A DNA stretch of 10,351 nucleotides. It comes from Gammaproteobacteria bacterium. Lineage in GTDB: Bacteria; Pseudomonadota; Gammaproteobacteria; Pseudomonadales; UBA3067. The stretch spans positions 1 to 10,351 of the forward strand of contig JAHRVS010000291.1 in assembly GCA_019090565.1 (NCBI GenBank), read 5' to 3'. This document shows positions 1 through 7,086 of this stretch, piece after piece. Within the stretch, counting starts at the first letter, position 1, and every line of letters starts with the position of its first letter. The translations under genes and the position numbers were made by a program. The notes beneath the pieces were generated by a model, which saw only the letters and a program-made list of their open reading frames with translations, did not search any database and had not been told where the DNA came from.

Positions 1-2666
1 CCGCTAAGGCGAAAACCATTAATAAATACTTGGGTAACGATTACATCGTTAAATCGAGTGTCGGGCATGTTCGGGATTTACCAGTAAGCGGGAGCGGGGG
101 GAAAGGAGTTGACCCGAAAGAGCGTGCTCGGCAGGCGGCCATTACTCGAAAGCTACCTCCTGAAGAAAGGGAGGCCCATAAGCGCCGTAAATCTAGAGTG
201 GCATTGATCGGTCGTATGGGGATCGACCCAGAGAATAACTGGGAGGCCAATTATCAGATCCTTCCCGGCAAAGAGAAAGTCGTAAATGAATTGAAGCGCC
301 TCGCGAAAGATGCCGATACGATCTACCTCGCAACGGATTTGGATAGAGAGGGGGAAGCTATAGCATGGCACTTGCGTGAGGTGATAGGCGGAGACGAATC
401 TCGTTACCGGCGTGTCGTTTTTAATGAGATTACAGAAAAAGCAATTAATGAAGCGTTTACCGAACCTGTAACTTTGGATCAAGATAGAGTTAATGCACAG
501 CAGGCACGACGATTTATGGACCGTGTTGTGGGCTATATGCTGTCGCCGTTGCTGTGGGAAAAGGTGGCTCGGGGTTTGTCTGCAGGAAGAGTGCAGTCGG
601 TAGCTACTCGTCTGGTGGTGGACCGTGAAAAAGAAATACGGGCATTTATTCCTGACGAGTACTGGGAAGTGTATGCAGATACCACCACATCAAAGGGTGA
701 AGATGTTGCGTTTAAAGCGGTTAAAGAAGGGGGTGAAAACTTTCGACCTGATAACAAGGCTGAAACCGATGAAACGTTAAAACGCTTAGAAGCTGCAGAG
801 TTTAAAATTTCAAAGCGGGAAGATAAGCCAACCCAGAGTAAGCCATCCGCCCCGTACATTACATCTACACTGCAGCAAGCTGCCAGTACGCGCTTAGGGT
901 TTGGTGTTAAGAAAACGATGATGATGGCCCAGCGATTGTACGAAGCGGGTTACATTACCTACATGCGTACAGACTCTACGAACTTGAGTGCGGATGCAGT
1001 GCAGTCTTGCCGCGATTACGTTGCAGAGGAATTCGGCAATAAGTACCTACCTAAAGACCCAAATTTGTACGGGAGTAAAGCTGGCGCGCAAGAAGCGCAC
1101 GAAGCGATTCGTCCTTCTGATGTCAAAGTTTCGGCGGCCCAACTGAAGAAGATGGAGCGAGATGCGGAGCGTCTCTACGAGTTAATTTGGCGGCAATTTG
1201 TAGCCTGCCAAATGATGCCAGCGAAATATTTAAGCACAAGTATTACCGTTACCGCGTCAAACGTTGAGCTAAAGGCCAGGGGGCGTGTACTGCAATTTGA
1301 TGGCTATACTCGCGTGCAAACTCAAATTCAGAAAAAAGGCAAAGAAGATGCGGTTCTGCCTGATGTTAAAGAGGGTGAGACGCTTAAGCTCAATGCACTG
1401 AAACCGAGTCAGCACTTCACCAAGCCTGCGCCACGCTATACGGAGGCGAGCTTGGTCAAAGAGATGGAGAAGAGAGGTATTGGCCGACCATCCACGTATG
1501 CAGCGATTATTTCCACTATTCAGGATAGAGGTTACGTCAGGCTGGATAGTAAGCGTTTTTATGCGGAAAAGATGGGCGATGTGGTTACCGAGCGCCTTTG
1601 CGAGAATTTTGACAACCTTTTGGACTACAGTTTCACCGCCAAGATGGAGCAGACTCTTGATAAAGTCGGCGATGCGGAGCTTGACTGGAAGGCAGTGCTG
1701 GACGATTTTTACAGAGAGTTTTCCGAAAAGCTGGAAAAAGCTTCTCGTAAAGAAGGTGGCATGCGTGAAAATCAGGCCACCGATACAGATATTTGTTGCC
1801 CTAAGTGCGGGCGGCCGATGCAAATTCGAACCGCCAGTACGGGCGTGTTTCTTGGTTGCTCAGGTTATGCGCTGCCGCCTAAAGAGCGGTGTAAGTCCAC
1901 CATTAATTTGGTTTCAGGGGAGGAGGCTGTTGAGGCAGACGTAGACGAAGAAGAAATCGAAGCGCGTCAATTACTTGCTAAACGGCGGTGTGCTACCTGT
2001 GATACGGCCATGGATAGTTACTTGGTTGATGAAGAGAGAAAACTTCATGTATGCGGTAATAATCCTGATTGCACAGACTACGAAATAGAAACCGGTAAAT
2101 TCAAAATAAAAGGCTATGATGGCCCGCTGATTGAGTGTGACCGCTGTAGTGCTGACATGCAGTTGAAAAGCGGGCGTTTTGGCAAGTACTTTGGTTGTAC
2201 AAATGAGGAATGTAAGAACACACGTAAGTTACTACGTAGTGGAGAAGCCGCACCCCCTAAGGTTGATCCCATCGATATGCCGCACTTGGAGTGTGAAAAG
2301 AACCCCGACCACTTTGTGTTGCGTGATGGCGCTGCGGGTATCTTTTTGGCGGCTAGTCAGTTCCCCAAGTTTCGTGAGACCCGCGCCCCTCTCGTAGAGG
2401 AGCTGGTTTTTGTGAAAGACAAGCTAGACCCTAAATACCGCTTTTTGGCAGATGCCCCCGTAAAAGATTCCGATGGTAATAAGGCTGTTGTTCGATATAG
2501 TCGAAAGACAAAAGAGCAGTATGTCATGACCGAGATTGAGAAAAAGGCCACCGGATGGAAAGCAATGTTTCAGGCGGAAAAGTGGGTGATTGAAGAGGCA
2601 AAACCCAAAGGAAAAAAGAAAGCTGCCAAGAAAAAAGCGAGTACTAAAAAGGCGGATAGCGCTTGA
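1..2666 (+). CDS. topA: DNA topoisomerase I (5' end cut by window edge)
   Basis: Type IA topoisomerase that relaxes negatively supercoiled DNA by single-strand passage. The reading frame is open back to base 3 and reads AKAKTINKYLG there, so the true start lies about 10-15 codons outside the window; the in-frame TTG at 30 is an internal Leu. Visible parts: the Toprim acidic triad DLDREGE (Asp at 336 and 342, Glu at 348); the catalytic Tyr in ITYMRTDST (codon 960-962); the GIGRPSTYA motif near 1476-1502; three four-cysteine zinc-ribbon modules (about 1794-1892, 1989-2072 and 2136-2213); a further C-terminal topoisomerase module; and a Lys-rich tail typical of gammaproteobacterial TopA. The first Toprim Glu is off the edge. 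No frameshift or missing catalytic residue is seen in the visible part. The next gene starts 30 bases after the stop, suggesting co-transcription. Confidence 0.97.
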   Translation, partial: AKAKTINKYLGNDYIVKSSVGHVRDLPVSGSGGKGVDPKERARQAAITRKLPPEEREAHKRRKSRVALIGRMGIDPENNWEANYQILPGKEKVVNELKRLAKDADTIYLATDLDREGEAIAWHLREVIGGDESRYRRVVFNEITEKAINEAFTEPVTLDQDRVNAQQARRFMDRVVGYMLSPLLWEKVARGLSAGRVQSVATRLVVDREKEIRAFIPDEYWEVYADTTTSKGEDVAFKAVKEGGENFRPDNKAETDETLKRLEAAEFKISKREDKPTQSKPSAPYITSTLQQAASTRLGFGVKKTMMMAQRLYEAGYITYMRTDSTNLSADAVQSCRDYVAEEFGNKYLPKDPNLYGSKAGAQEAHEAIRPSDVKVSAAQLKKMERDAERLYELIWRQFVACQMMPAKYLSTSITVTASNVELKARGRVLQFDGYTRVQTQIQKKGKEDAVLPDVKEGETLKLNALKPSQHFTKPAPRYTEASLVKEMEKRGIGRPSTYAAIISTIQDRGYVRLDSKRFYAEKMGDVVTERLCENFDNLLDYSFTAKMEQTLDKVGDAELDWKAVLDDFYREFSEKLEKASRKEGGMRENQATDTDICCPKCGRPMQIRTASTGVFLGCSGYALPPKERCKSTINLVSGEEAVEADVDEEEIEARQLLAKRRCATCDTAMDSYLVDEERKLHVCGNNPDCTDYEIETGKFKIKGYDGPLIECDRCSADMQLKSGRFGKYFGCTNEECKNTRKLLRSGEAAPPKVDPIDMPHLECEKNPDHFVLRDGAAGIFLAASQFPKFRETRAPLVEELVFVKDKLDPKYRFLADAPVKDSDGNKAVVRYSRKTKEQYVMTEIEKKATGWKAMFQAEKWVIEEAKPKGKKKAAKKKASTKKADSA

Positions 2667-2696
2667 TCAAATGCATTGCCAATTAAAAGGGGGTGA

Positions 2697-3227
2697 GTGT
2701 TGCAATCAATAACCAATCAAAAAATACTATTTGCACAGTCGCAGCTTGAGTCCCTTGTCTGTGCGCTGGAGCAAGCAGAGACCCCCAGAGAGCGGTTGGT
2801 GGCAAGAGGGTTTGCTGATGCCTGCGTCTACCATTTGATGAGTGCGTTGAGAGCCTTGCTGCAAGAAATTCTTTCAAACTATAAGGTGATGGGTGTTTCT
2901 CCTATGCATACCTTGGGAGGAGAAATGATTGGGGGCTTATTAAAAGGCTGTGAGCAGGAAGGCATTGTTATCCCTGAGCTCAATTATATCAATGAACTTT
3001 CAAAAAAAACCCGGACCTGCATTAGTCAGCTGCATAGCTTATTTGACCAGGCTATTGGAGGTTTCTCCGTACCGGACGATACTCAGTCGAACAGCAGAGG
3101 GCAGATTGCCCTTCGGCAAGTTCACGCCACAGACCCTCTCACTATGCAGTGCCAGCGGTTAGAGGTTATTGTTGAGGATGTGAAAGCTCTGGTTCAGCAT
3201 TGCAGACAAAGTATGCAAGAGTATTGA
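2697..3227 (+). CDS. DUF6586-like protein of unknown function
   Basis: Predicted soluble protein of about 176 residues, largely helical in composition, with no signal peptide or membrane segment. The N-terminus reads SITNQKILFAQSQLE and continues with a helix-rich YHLMSALRALLQEI stretch. This resembles the DUF6586 family, which in Pseudomonas and relatives is commonly encoded directly after topA; the family name is from memory and position, not from a search. No catalytic motif is visible and the function is unknown. The start could be GTG 2697 or TTG 2700: the purine-rich site AGGGGGTGA (2688-2696) is too close to 2697 (about 3 bases from the G run) and better spaced for 2700 (about 6). The 30-base gap after topA suggests one operon. 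A terminator-like hairpin follows at 3251. Confidence 0.8.
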   Translation: MLQSITNQKILFAQSQLESLVCALEQAETPRERLVARGFADACVYHLMSALRALLQEILSNYKVMGVSPMHTLGGEMIGGLLKGCEQEGIVIPELNYINELSKKTRTCISQLHSLFDQAIGGFSVPDDTQSNSRGQIALRQVHATDPLTMQCQRLEVIVEDVKALVQHCRQSMQEY

Positions 3228-3250
3228 GGTTGTTGGCGGTAAATAATGTG

Positions 3251-3277
3251 ACCGGAGTGATTACGTTCGGTTTTGTT
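3251..3277 (+). terminator. Candidate Rho-independent terminator of the topA unit
   Basis: ACCGGA (3251-3256) can pair with TTCGGT (3266-3271), with one G-U pair and a 9-base loop, and the stem is followed by TTTTGTT. It lies 24 bases after the stop of the DUF6586-like gene. The stem is short, so this is a moderate call. Confidence 0.4.
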
Positions 3278-3380
3278 CATCAGCCTGTTAAGGGTTGTGG
3301 CGTTACTTAACGATGCAAAGCAAGACAGTTTGTCCGTGATGCCCAGCCCTATCTTAATGATTTCATAGTGTTGTTTTGTT

Positions 3381-3414
3381 GCTTTGTGGCCAAAGCCAGG
3401 ATGCTAAAAGCATC
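3381..3414. repeat. Two adjacent perfect hairpins in the 3228-3540 spacer
   Basis: GCTTTG-TGGC-CAAAGC (3381-3396) is followed three bases later by GATGCT-AAA-AGCATC (3400-3414). Each has a perfect 6-bp stem and a 3-4 base loop. No T-run follows either stem, so a classic terminator is unlikely. The pair could be a REP-like DNA element, part of a small RNA, or a protein site. Apart from the terminator candidate at 3251, the rest of this 313-base gap shows no believable coding frame on either strand. Confidence 0.4.
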
Positions 3415-3540
3415 GTAATCTCTAATTTTAAGAAGAGCATTACATTTCTATAGGGGATCATGGTAAGGTGACGCCAATCGAGGCCGCAATAGTAAATCTA
3501 TGTGTGGTGTTACGAGCGACATTATGTGTAGGTAGGTGCT

Positions 3541-3777
3541 ATGTCAGATTCTTTTTTTGAAGTTGTGCAGCTAGCGAACGGTGATATTGCTTTGAAGCGC
3601 ACCGGCGAGTCTAGTGAGCCAATGGTTACCATTCATTTTTCTGAGGATGTGAAAGCGTATTTAGGAAATAGCTTGGATGAGGTTGGGCGCGCAATGATTG
3701 GTGCAGGTGTTGATTCTGCGAGTAAAGTAACCGAGTTAGAGGATGACTTCGGCAACCGCGCACGGGTTATACACTAG
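3541..3777 (+). CDS. Small protein of unknown function (78 residues)
   Basis: A small acidic soluble protein beginning MSDSFFEVVQLANGDIALK, with an ELEDD acidic patch near the C-terminus. It has no signal peptide, membrane segment or cysteine. The ATG start is supported by AGGTAGGTG at 3530-3538, a strong ribosome-binding site. The even composition and well-formed start argue for a real gene. The pattern VQLANGDIALKR...VTIHFSEDVKAYL suggests a beta-rich first half and a helical second half (LDEVGRAMIGAG). It looks like a conserved gammaproteobacterial hypothetical, but I do not recognise a named family. It stands alone, with 313 bases upstream and 143 bases before gpsA. Confidence 0.8.
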   Translation: MSDSFFEVVQLANGDIALKRTGESSEPMVTIHFSEDVKAYLGNSLDEVGRAMIGAGVDSASKVTELEDDFGNRARVIH

Positions 3778-3851
3778 TCTCTGCGCTGTGAAGGCCTCTT
3801 AGTATTCAAAGGCTGATTTATACAGGGATGGCATTTCATTTTTTTACCTAC

Positions 3852-3866
3852 GCTTTTCCTAAAAGC
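3852..3866. repeat. Perfect hairpin GCTTTT-CCT-AAAAGC upstream of gpsA
   Basis: A 6-bp perfect inverted repeat with a 3-base loop lies 75 bases after the 78-residue gene and 54 bases before gpsA. A T-run (3840-3845) precedes rather than follows it, so it would fit a weak minus-strand terminator better than a plus-strand one. Its role is unclear. Confidence 0.3.
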
Positions 3867-3920
3867 AACCAGGTGACATCTACCTCCCCTTCTATATTTT
3901 AATTAAATTAAGGTTACACA

Positions 3921-4946
3921 GTGACTTACAACGGAGATCTGCGCTCAGTTGCCGTCATTGGCGGCGGAAGCTTCGGTACCGCAATTGCAAATATTGTTGC
4001 TGATAATGGCCACGAGGTCGGTGTCTGGCTAAGAGATAAAGTGCTGGTTGAGCAATTCCAGACCAGTGGAGAGAACCTCAAGTACCTTCCTGGTTACCCA
4101 TTAAACCCAAATATTCAGTTCACCAATGATCTTGCAGGGCTTTGTACGCGCGCTGAAATTATTTTTCTAGCGATCCCTAGTAAGTCCTTTCGTCCTGTTC
4201 TTCAGCAAATAAAACCCTATGTGTCCTCCCGTCATATACTGGTCAGTACCGCAAAGGGGATAGAGGGGCATAGCTTTATGCTCATGAGCCAGGTTATTGA
4301 AGACGAGCTTGGTATGGGGCGCATTGGCGTGTTGAGTGGGCCGAATTTAGCCATTGAAATTGCCCAACGTAAACTGACGGCAACAGTTATTGCCAGCAAA
4401 GACAAAGCCCTTGTTAAAACGATTCAAACACTTCTTTCTCAACCCTATTTTCGTGTTTACGGTAATGCCGATGTGTTTGGCGTTGAGTTGGGCGGTGCCC
4501 TTAAAAATATTTATGCTATTGCTGCCGGCATGGCTGATGCTTTAGGGATGGGAGAAAATACCAAAGGTATGCTGATTACCCGCAGTCTCGCAGAAATGAG
4601 CCGTATGGCAGAAAAACTTGGCGGCAACCCAGCGACATTTTTGGGGCTAGCTGGTGTAGGCGATTTGATCGTGACGTGTTCGTCAGCGCTGAGTCGAAAC
4701 TATCAGCTCGGGCACCTGCTTGGCGAAGGCTTATCTTTGGAGCAAGCAAATACCAAGTTGAACCAAACTACTGAAGGAGTGAACACTGTTCGTCTGATTA
4801 GAAATAAGGCCTTGGAAATGGCCCTCTATATGCCGATCGTGTCCGCTATGTATGCCATCCTTTATGAGGGGGCCGACTTGAAATCCATTGTCGACGGTTT
4901 AATGCTGGGTGAGCATGCAGACGATGTAGAGTTTGTGTCGCAGTAG
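3921..4946 (+). CDS. gpsA: Glycerol-3-phosphate dehydrogenase [NAD(P)+]
   Basis: Cytosolic enzyme that reduces dihydroxyacetone phosphate to sn-glycerol 3-phosphate with NAD(P)H, supplying the phospholipid backbone. At 341 residues it matches the family's usual length. The N-terminal Rossmann fold shows VIGGGSFGTAIA (GxGxxG at residues 14-19). IFLAIPSKSFR and LSGPNLAIEIA follow as in the family. The catalytic Lys is in GGALKNIYAIAAG (Lys195, codon 4503-4505). The C-terminal all-helical domain carries the GLAGVGDLIVTCSS and SRNYQLG motifs. The start is GTG 3921, with TAAGG at 3909-3913 spaced 7 bases away; no better in-frame start is seen. No substitution of a key residue is evident. Confidence 0.97.
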   Translation: MTYNGDLRSVAVIGGGSFGTAIANIVADNGHEVGVWLRDKVLVEQFQTSGENLKYLPGYPLNPNIQFTNDLAGLCTRAEIIFLAIPSKSFRPVLQQIKPYVSSRHILVSTAKGIEGHSFMLMSQVIEDELGMGRIGVLSGPNLAIEIAQRKLTATVIASKDKALVKTIQTLLSQPYFRVYGNADVFGVELGGALKNIYAIAAGMADALGMGENTKGMLITRSLAEMSRMAEKLGGNPATFLGLAGVGDLIVTCSSALSRNYQLGHLLGEGLSLEQANTKLNQTTEGVNTVRLIRNKALEMALYMPIVSAMYAILYEGADLKSIVDGLMLGEHADDVEFVSQ

Positions 4947-4969
4947 TGGTTTCCCCCGCTGATTTATAG

Positions 4970-5155
4970 GATACCTCTAAAAATGCGATTTTCACGCGAT
5001 AGCTGCGTCCACTCCGTACTCGAATCCTTATGGCTGCCTTATGCACCATGGTTCTTGGCAATTGCGTCCTGCATTGCTCTGCCTTCGGCATCCATGCAGT
5101 CGTCCGTTCGGGGTTTTCTTGCTCTTACATGAAAATCACTATTTATAGCGGCGTC
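4970..5155. mobile_element. MITE-like non-coding element with terminal inverted repeats
   Basis: The left end (4970-5000) and the reverse complement of the right end (5155-5125) align over about 31 columns with about 22 matches and one gap, sharing the perfect 8-mer GATTTTCA (4987-4994; TGAAAATC at 5130-5137). Inside is a nested hairpin: CTGCAT (5069-5074) with ATGCAG (5094-5099), enclosing TGCC-TTC-GGCA (5080-5090). No open frame of interest is present. The size of about 186 bp, the inverted ends, the internal secondary structure and the intergenic position fit a miniature transposable or REP-like dispersed element. No clear target-site duplication was identified, and the copy number cannot be judged from one window. 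Confidence 0.55.
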
Positions 5156-5176
5156 GTAAAGTGAACCCCGGTAGCC

Positions 5177-5206
5177 GCGATTAATCGCTAGTCAAAGAGG
5201 TCTTTG
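5177..5206. promoter_or_regulatory. Two adjacent palindromes covering the sixA ribosome-binding site
   Basis: GCGATTAATCGC (5177-5188) is a perfect 12-bp palindrome. Four bases later CAAAGA-GG-TCTTTG (5193-5206) is a perfect 6-bp inverted repeat whose centre contains the likely sixA Shine-Dalgarno AGAGG (5196-5200), ending one base before the ATG. This could be an operator or could affect translation initiation, but no regulator can be named. Confidence 0.35.
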
Positions 5207-5207
5207 A

Positions 5208-5675
5208 ATGAATCTCTATATAATGCGCCACGGAATGGCCGAGCCTTATCACGTTCGGCCCGATGAGGAGCGAACCCTGGTTGTTGAAGGTCAAAATCAG
5301 GTTCAGTCTGTAGCTCAGCGTTGGCAAACAGGCGCGCCAGCCGTGGGTGCCATCATCGTTAGCCCCTATAAAAGAGCCCAGCAAACTGCAGTCATTGTTA
5401 AAAATGCGCTCGGTTTTTCCGAAGCGCTTCATACTGAACCCCGTATTACTCCAGAGGGTGACGTTCAGGAAGTCGTGCAATGCCTTGACCAGCTAAGTAT
5501 TGAGAATATTCTGGTGGTCAGTCACATGCCTTTGGTGGGCGGATTGATTAGCTACCTGACGGAGGGCGATTATAGTTCTTTCGGAGGCCTAGTGCCTGCG
5601 CAGCTTGTTCAGCTTGGTGGTGAGCAGCTAGGCCCAGGCTGTATGCAAATCGAGCATGTTCTCTATCCTCAGTAG
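5208..5675 (+). CDS. sixA: Phosphohistidine phosphatase SixA
   Basis: Histidine-phosphatase-superfamily protein of 155 residues, the usual SixA length. SixA removes phosphate from phosphohistidine in the histidine-containing phosphotransfer domain of ArcB and, in later work, from the nitrogen PTS protein NPr. The catalytic RHG motif lies at the extreme N-terminus in LYIMRHGMAEP (His8), with SPYKRAQQTA for the second phosphate-binding Arg and VVSHMP (His106) for the second catalytic His. It is soluble with no signal peptide. The ATG is supported by AGAGG 7 bases upstream. It follows gpsA in the same direction, but 261 bases and a MITE-like element separate them. As recalled, relatives often carry a small DUF4389 membrane gene between gpsA and sixA, which is absent here. 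Confidence 0.92.
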   Translation: MNLYIMRHGMAEPYHVRPDEERTLVVEGQNQVQSVAQRWQTGAPAVGAIIVSPYKRAQQTAVIVKNALGFSEALHTEPRITPEGDVQEVVQCLDQLSIENILVVSHMPLVGGLISYLTEGDYSSFGGLVPAQLVQLGGEQLGPGCMQIEHVLYPQ

Positions 5676-5704
5676 GCAATCCTTTCGGTTGCTTGTTTCG
5701 TTTG
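5676..5704 (+). terminator. Candidate Rho-independent terminator after sixA
   Basis: Directly after the sixA stop, GCAATCC pairs with GGTTGC (one bulged T, loop TTTC; 5676-5692) and is followed by TTGTTTCGTTT. Stem, tight loop and T-rich tail are all present, though the T-run is interrupted. Confidence 0.5.
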
Positions 5705-5753
5705 GTATTTAGCTGCTAAAGTCTGCGTAAAAATCATCTAAAGGTAATGGCAA

Positions 5754-6605
5754 ATGACGTGGAATAAGCGGTACAAAGACGATCAGTGGGCAAAAGAACT
5801 GGGTATAGAAATCTCTCATGCAAGCCCTGAAAACAACAAACTTTCTTTGCCTTTTATATCGCGAAATTTGCAGGCTGATGGGGGTGTGCTGCATGGTGGC
5901 ATCATTGGTTCACTTTTACATGACTGCGGCCTTTCATTGGCAGCAGAGGCCGTTGGCGAAGCTCAGCATGGTTATCTGCGTTGTCTTGACTTTCAGGCGA
6001 ATTATCTTAAGGCGGCAAAAGACTGTGATTTGACAGCGAACGCGCAAATCATTCGTCAAAGTCGAAAATTTTTGTTCATACAGGCTGAGGTGCTTGATCC
6101 GCAAAGCCACATTGTCGCAACGTCTCGTATGCTTTTCTCAATTACTAGTGGTGAAACTCAAGCCAAGGCTGTTCAGCCTTATCTGACGAACGAGAAAATA
6201 GATGTCGCACTGGCTAGTCACCCTATGGTGGATATGATGAATGCCAATATGGTGGAGCGTCGTCCTGGTTTTTCCGTAAATGGGTCTGAAGGGGGGCTAT
6301 GTCGTGTATTAGTCGAAGATTTGCCGGTGAATCATAATTATAAAGGTGAAATTTCCAATGGTGCGCAGATATTTGCAGCCGATAGCGCAGGAGTTTTTAG
6401 TTGCTTTGGCTCAGGTCAGACAATGACGCGGGCGGCGACTGTTGATTTAAAGATGACCTTTTGCGCGCCTGTGCGTGGAGAAGGCTTGAGTGTATTAGGG
6501 GAGAGCCTGATCCTTAATGATGGTCTTGTACACCATCAGCTGTCCATTTTTGGGGCGACCACAAAAGACTTAAAAGCATTTGGAACCATGACATTGGCGA
6601 TATAG
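5754..6605 (+). CDS. Double-hotdog acyl-CoA thioesterase-like protein
   Basis: A 283-residue protein made of two hotdog-fold halves of the PaaI/YiiD-like thioesterase type, predicted cytosolic. The first half (about residues 20-140) has the signature LHGGIIGSLLHDCGLSLA: HGG at 47-49 and Asp57 on the central helix, the usual catalytic region. The second half (about 150-283) has NGAQIFAADSAGVFSCFG in the same place, keeping the helix and an Asp but lacking the HGG. Members hydrolyse acyl-CoA or related thioesters; the substrate cannot be told from sequence. The start is ATG 5754, with AAGG at 5741-5744. An overlapping out-of-frame ATG at 5747 encodes only six codons. It follows a terminator-like hairpin, so it is probably its own unit. 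Confidence 0.85.
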   Translation: MTWNKRYKDDQWAKELGIEISHASPENNKLSLPFISRNLQADGGVLHGGIIGSLLHDCGLSLAAEAVGEAQHGYLRCLDFQANYLKAAKDCDLTANAQIIRQSRKFLFIQAEVLDPQSHIVATSRMLFSITSGETQAKAVQPYLTNEKIDVALASHPMVDMMNANMVERRPGFSVNGSEGGLCRVLVEDLPVNHNYKGEISNGAQIFAADSAGVFSCFGSGQTMTRAATVDLKMTFCAPVRGEGLSVLGESLILNDGLVHHQLSIFGATTKDLKAFGTMTLAI

Positions 6606-6688
6606 ATTCTCTAAATAGGGCTTTGCTATTGGGGCTTGGAGCCGCCGAGGTAGCGTAGAGGTTTTATTCACCTTAAGGGGGGGCTGTG

Positions 6689-7086
6689 CTATTTTTGTAG
6701 TCGCCTTTCAATGTCTGAAATAGCGAGGATACATGTCGATATCTCTTCAGTCGACATGTGTTTATCCGTCGCCCAGTCGATGGTGCGGCGCGAGTAAAGG
6801 TCCACTGTAATAGCTAGGTAGACTCAGCCTTCCGCGGTTTTTAAGTAGGTGGCATCACCTACCCAAATTTGATCTTGCTCCATAGGGTTAAAGTTTTGGT
6901 TCAATAAATTAGCCGCTACTGCGTCGCTGTGCTTGCGTTTTGTTGTCACCTTGTAAGTCACACGCTGCCCGGCCTGTAGGTTTTTTAGTCTTGCCATGAT
7001 TTCCATAGCTTTGTAACGGCTCACTTCAAAGCCTCTGAACGTAACTTGTTGGCCATTTCTCGGCTGCCTAAGCTTTGGCGACTCAC
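6689..7086 (-). pseudogene. Decayed fragment of an IS3-family transposase (OrfB)
   Basis: Read on the minus strand from 7086, the translation gives SRQSLGSREMANKL, then a one-base frame change near 7024-7026, then SRYKAMEIMARLKN, TYKVTTKRKHSDAVA, QIWVGDATYLKTAEG, an in-frame TGA (6824-6826) where the family has Trp, then VYLAITVDLYSRRTIDWA and a stop at 6689-6691. This is the central part of IS3-group OrfB, with the first two Asp of the DDE catalytic triad (GDATY and VDLYSRR). The N-terminal region, the C-terminal Glu region, OrfA and the terminal repeats are missing. One frameshift, one internal stop and truncation at both ends make it non-functional. Confidence 0.88.
6731..6759. repeat. Perfect 9-bp inverted repeat inside the IS3 relic
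   Basis: ACATGTCGA (6731-6739) and TCGACATGT (6751-6759) are exact reverse complements 11 bases apart. They lie in the former transposase reading frame (around HMSTEEIST), so they may be coincidental. Confidence 0.4.

Noticed and set aside
30..32. TTG at base 30 as the start of topA
   Set aside because: The frame is open upstream and reads AKAKTINKY, part of the conserved TopA N-terminus, so the gene continues past the left edge.
1269..1823. Long minus-strand frame inside topA (184 codons)
   Set aside because: It is antisense to strongly conserved TopA sequence and its translation has no protein-like motif.
3360..3461. Minus-strand frame of about 33 codons starting at 3461
   Set aside because: No ribosome-binding site, no recognisable protein, and it runs through the tandem hairpins.
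3469..3564. Short frame from GTG 3469 overlapping the 78-residue gene
   Set aside because: No good ribosome-binding site, unlikely composition, and it overlaps a better-supported gene in another frame.
5747..5767. Six-codon frame MANDVE overlapping the thioesterase start
   Set aside because: It could in principle be a leader peptide, but the spacing to AAGG is only 2 bases and the main ATG is better placed.
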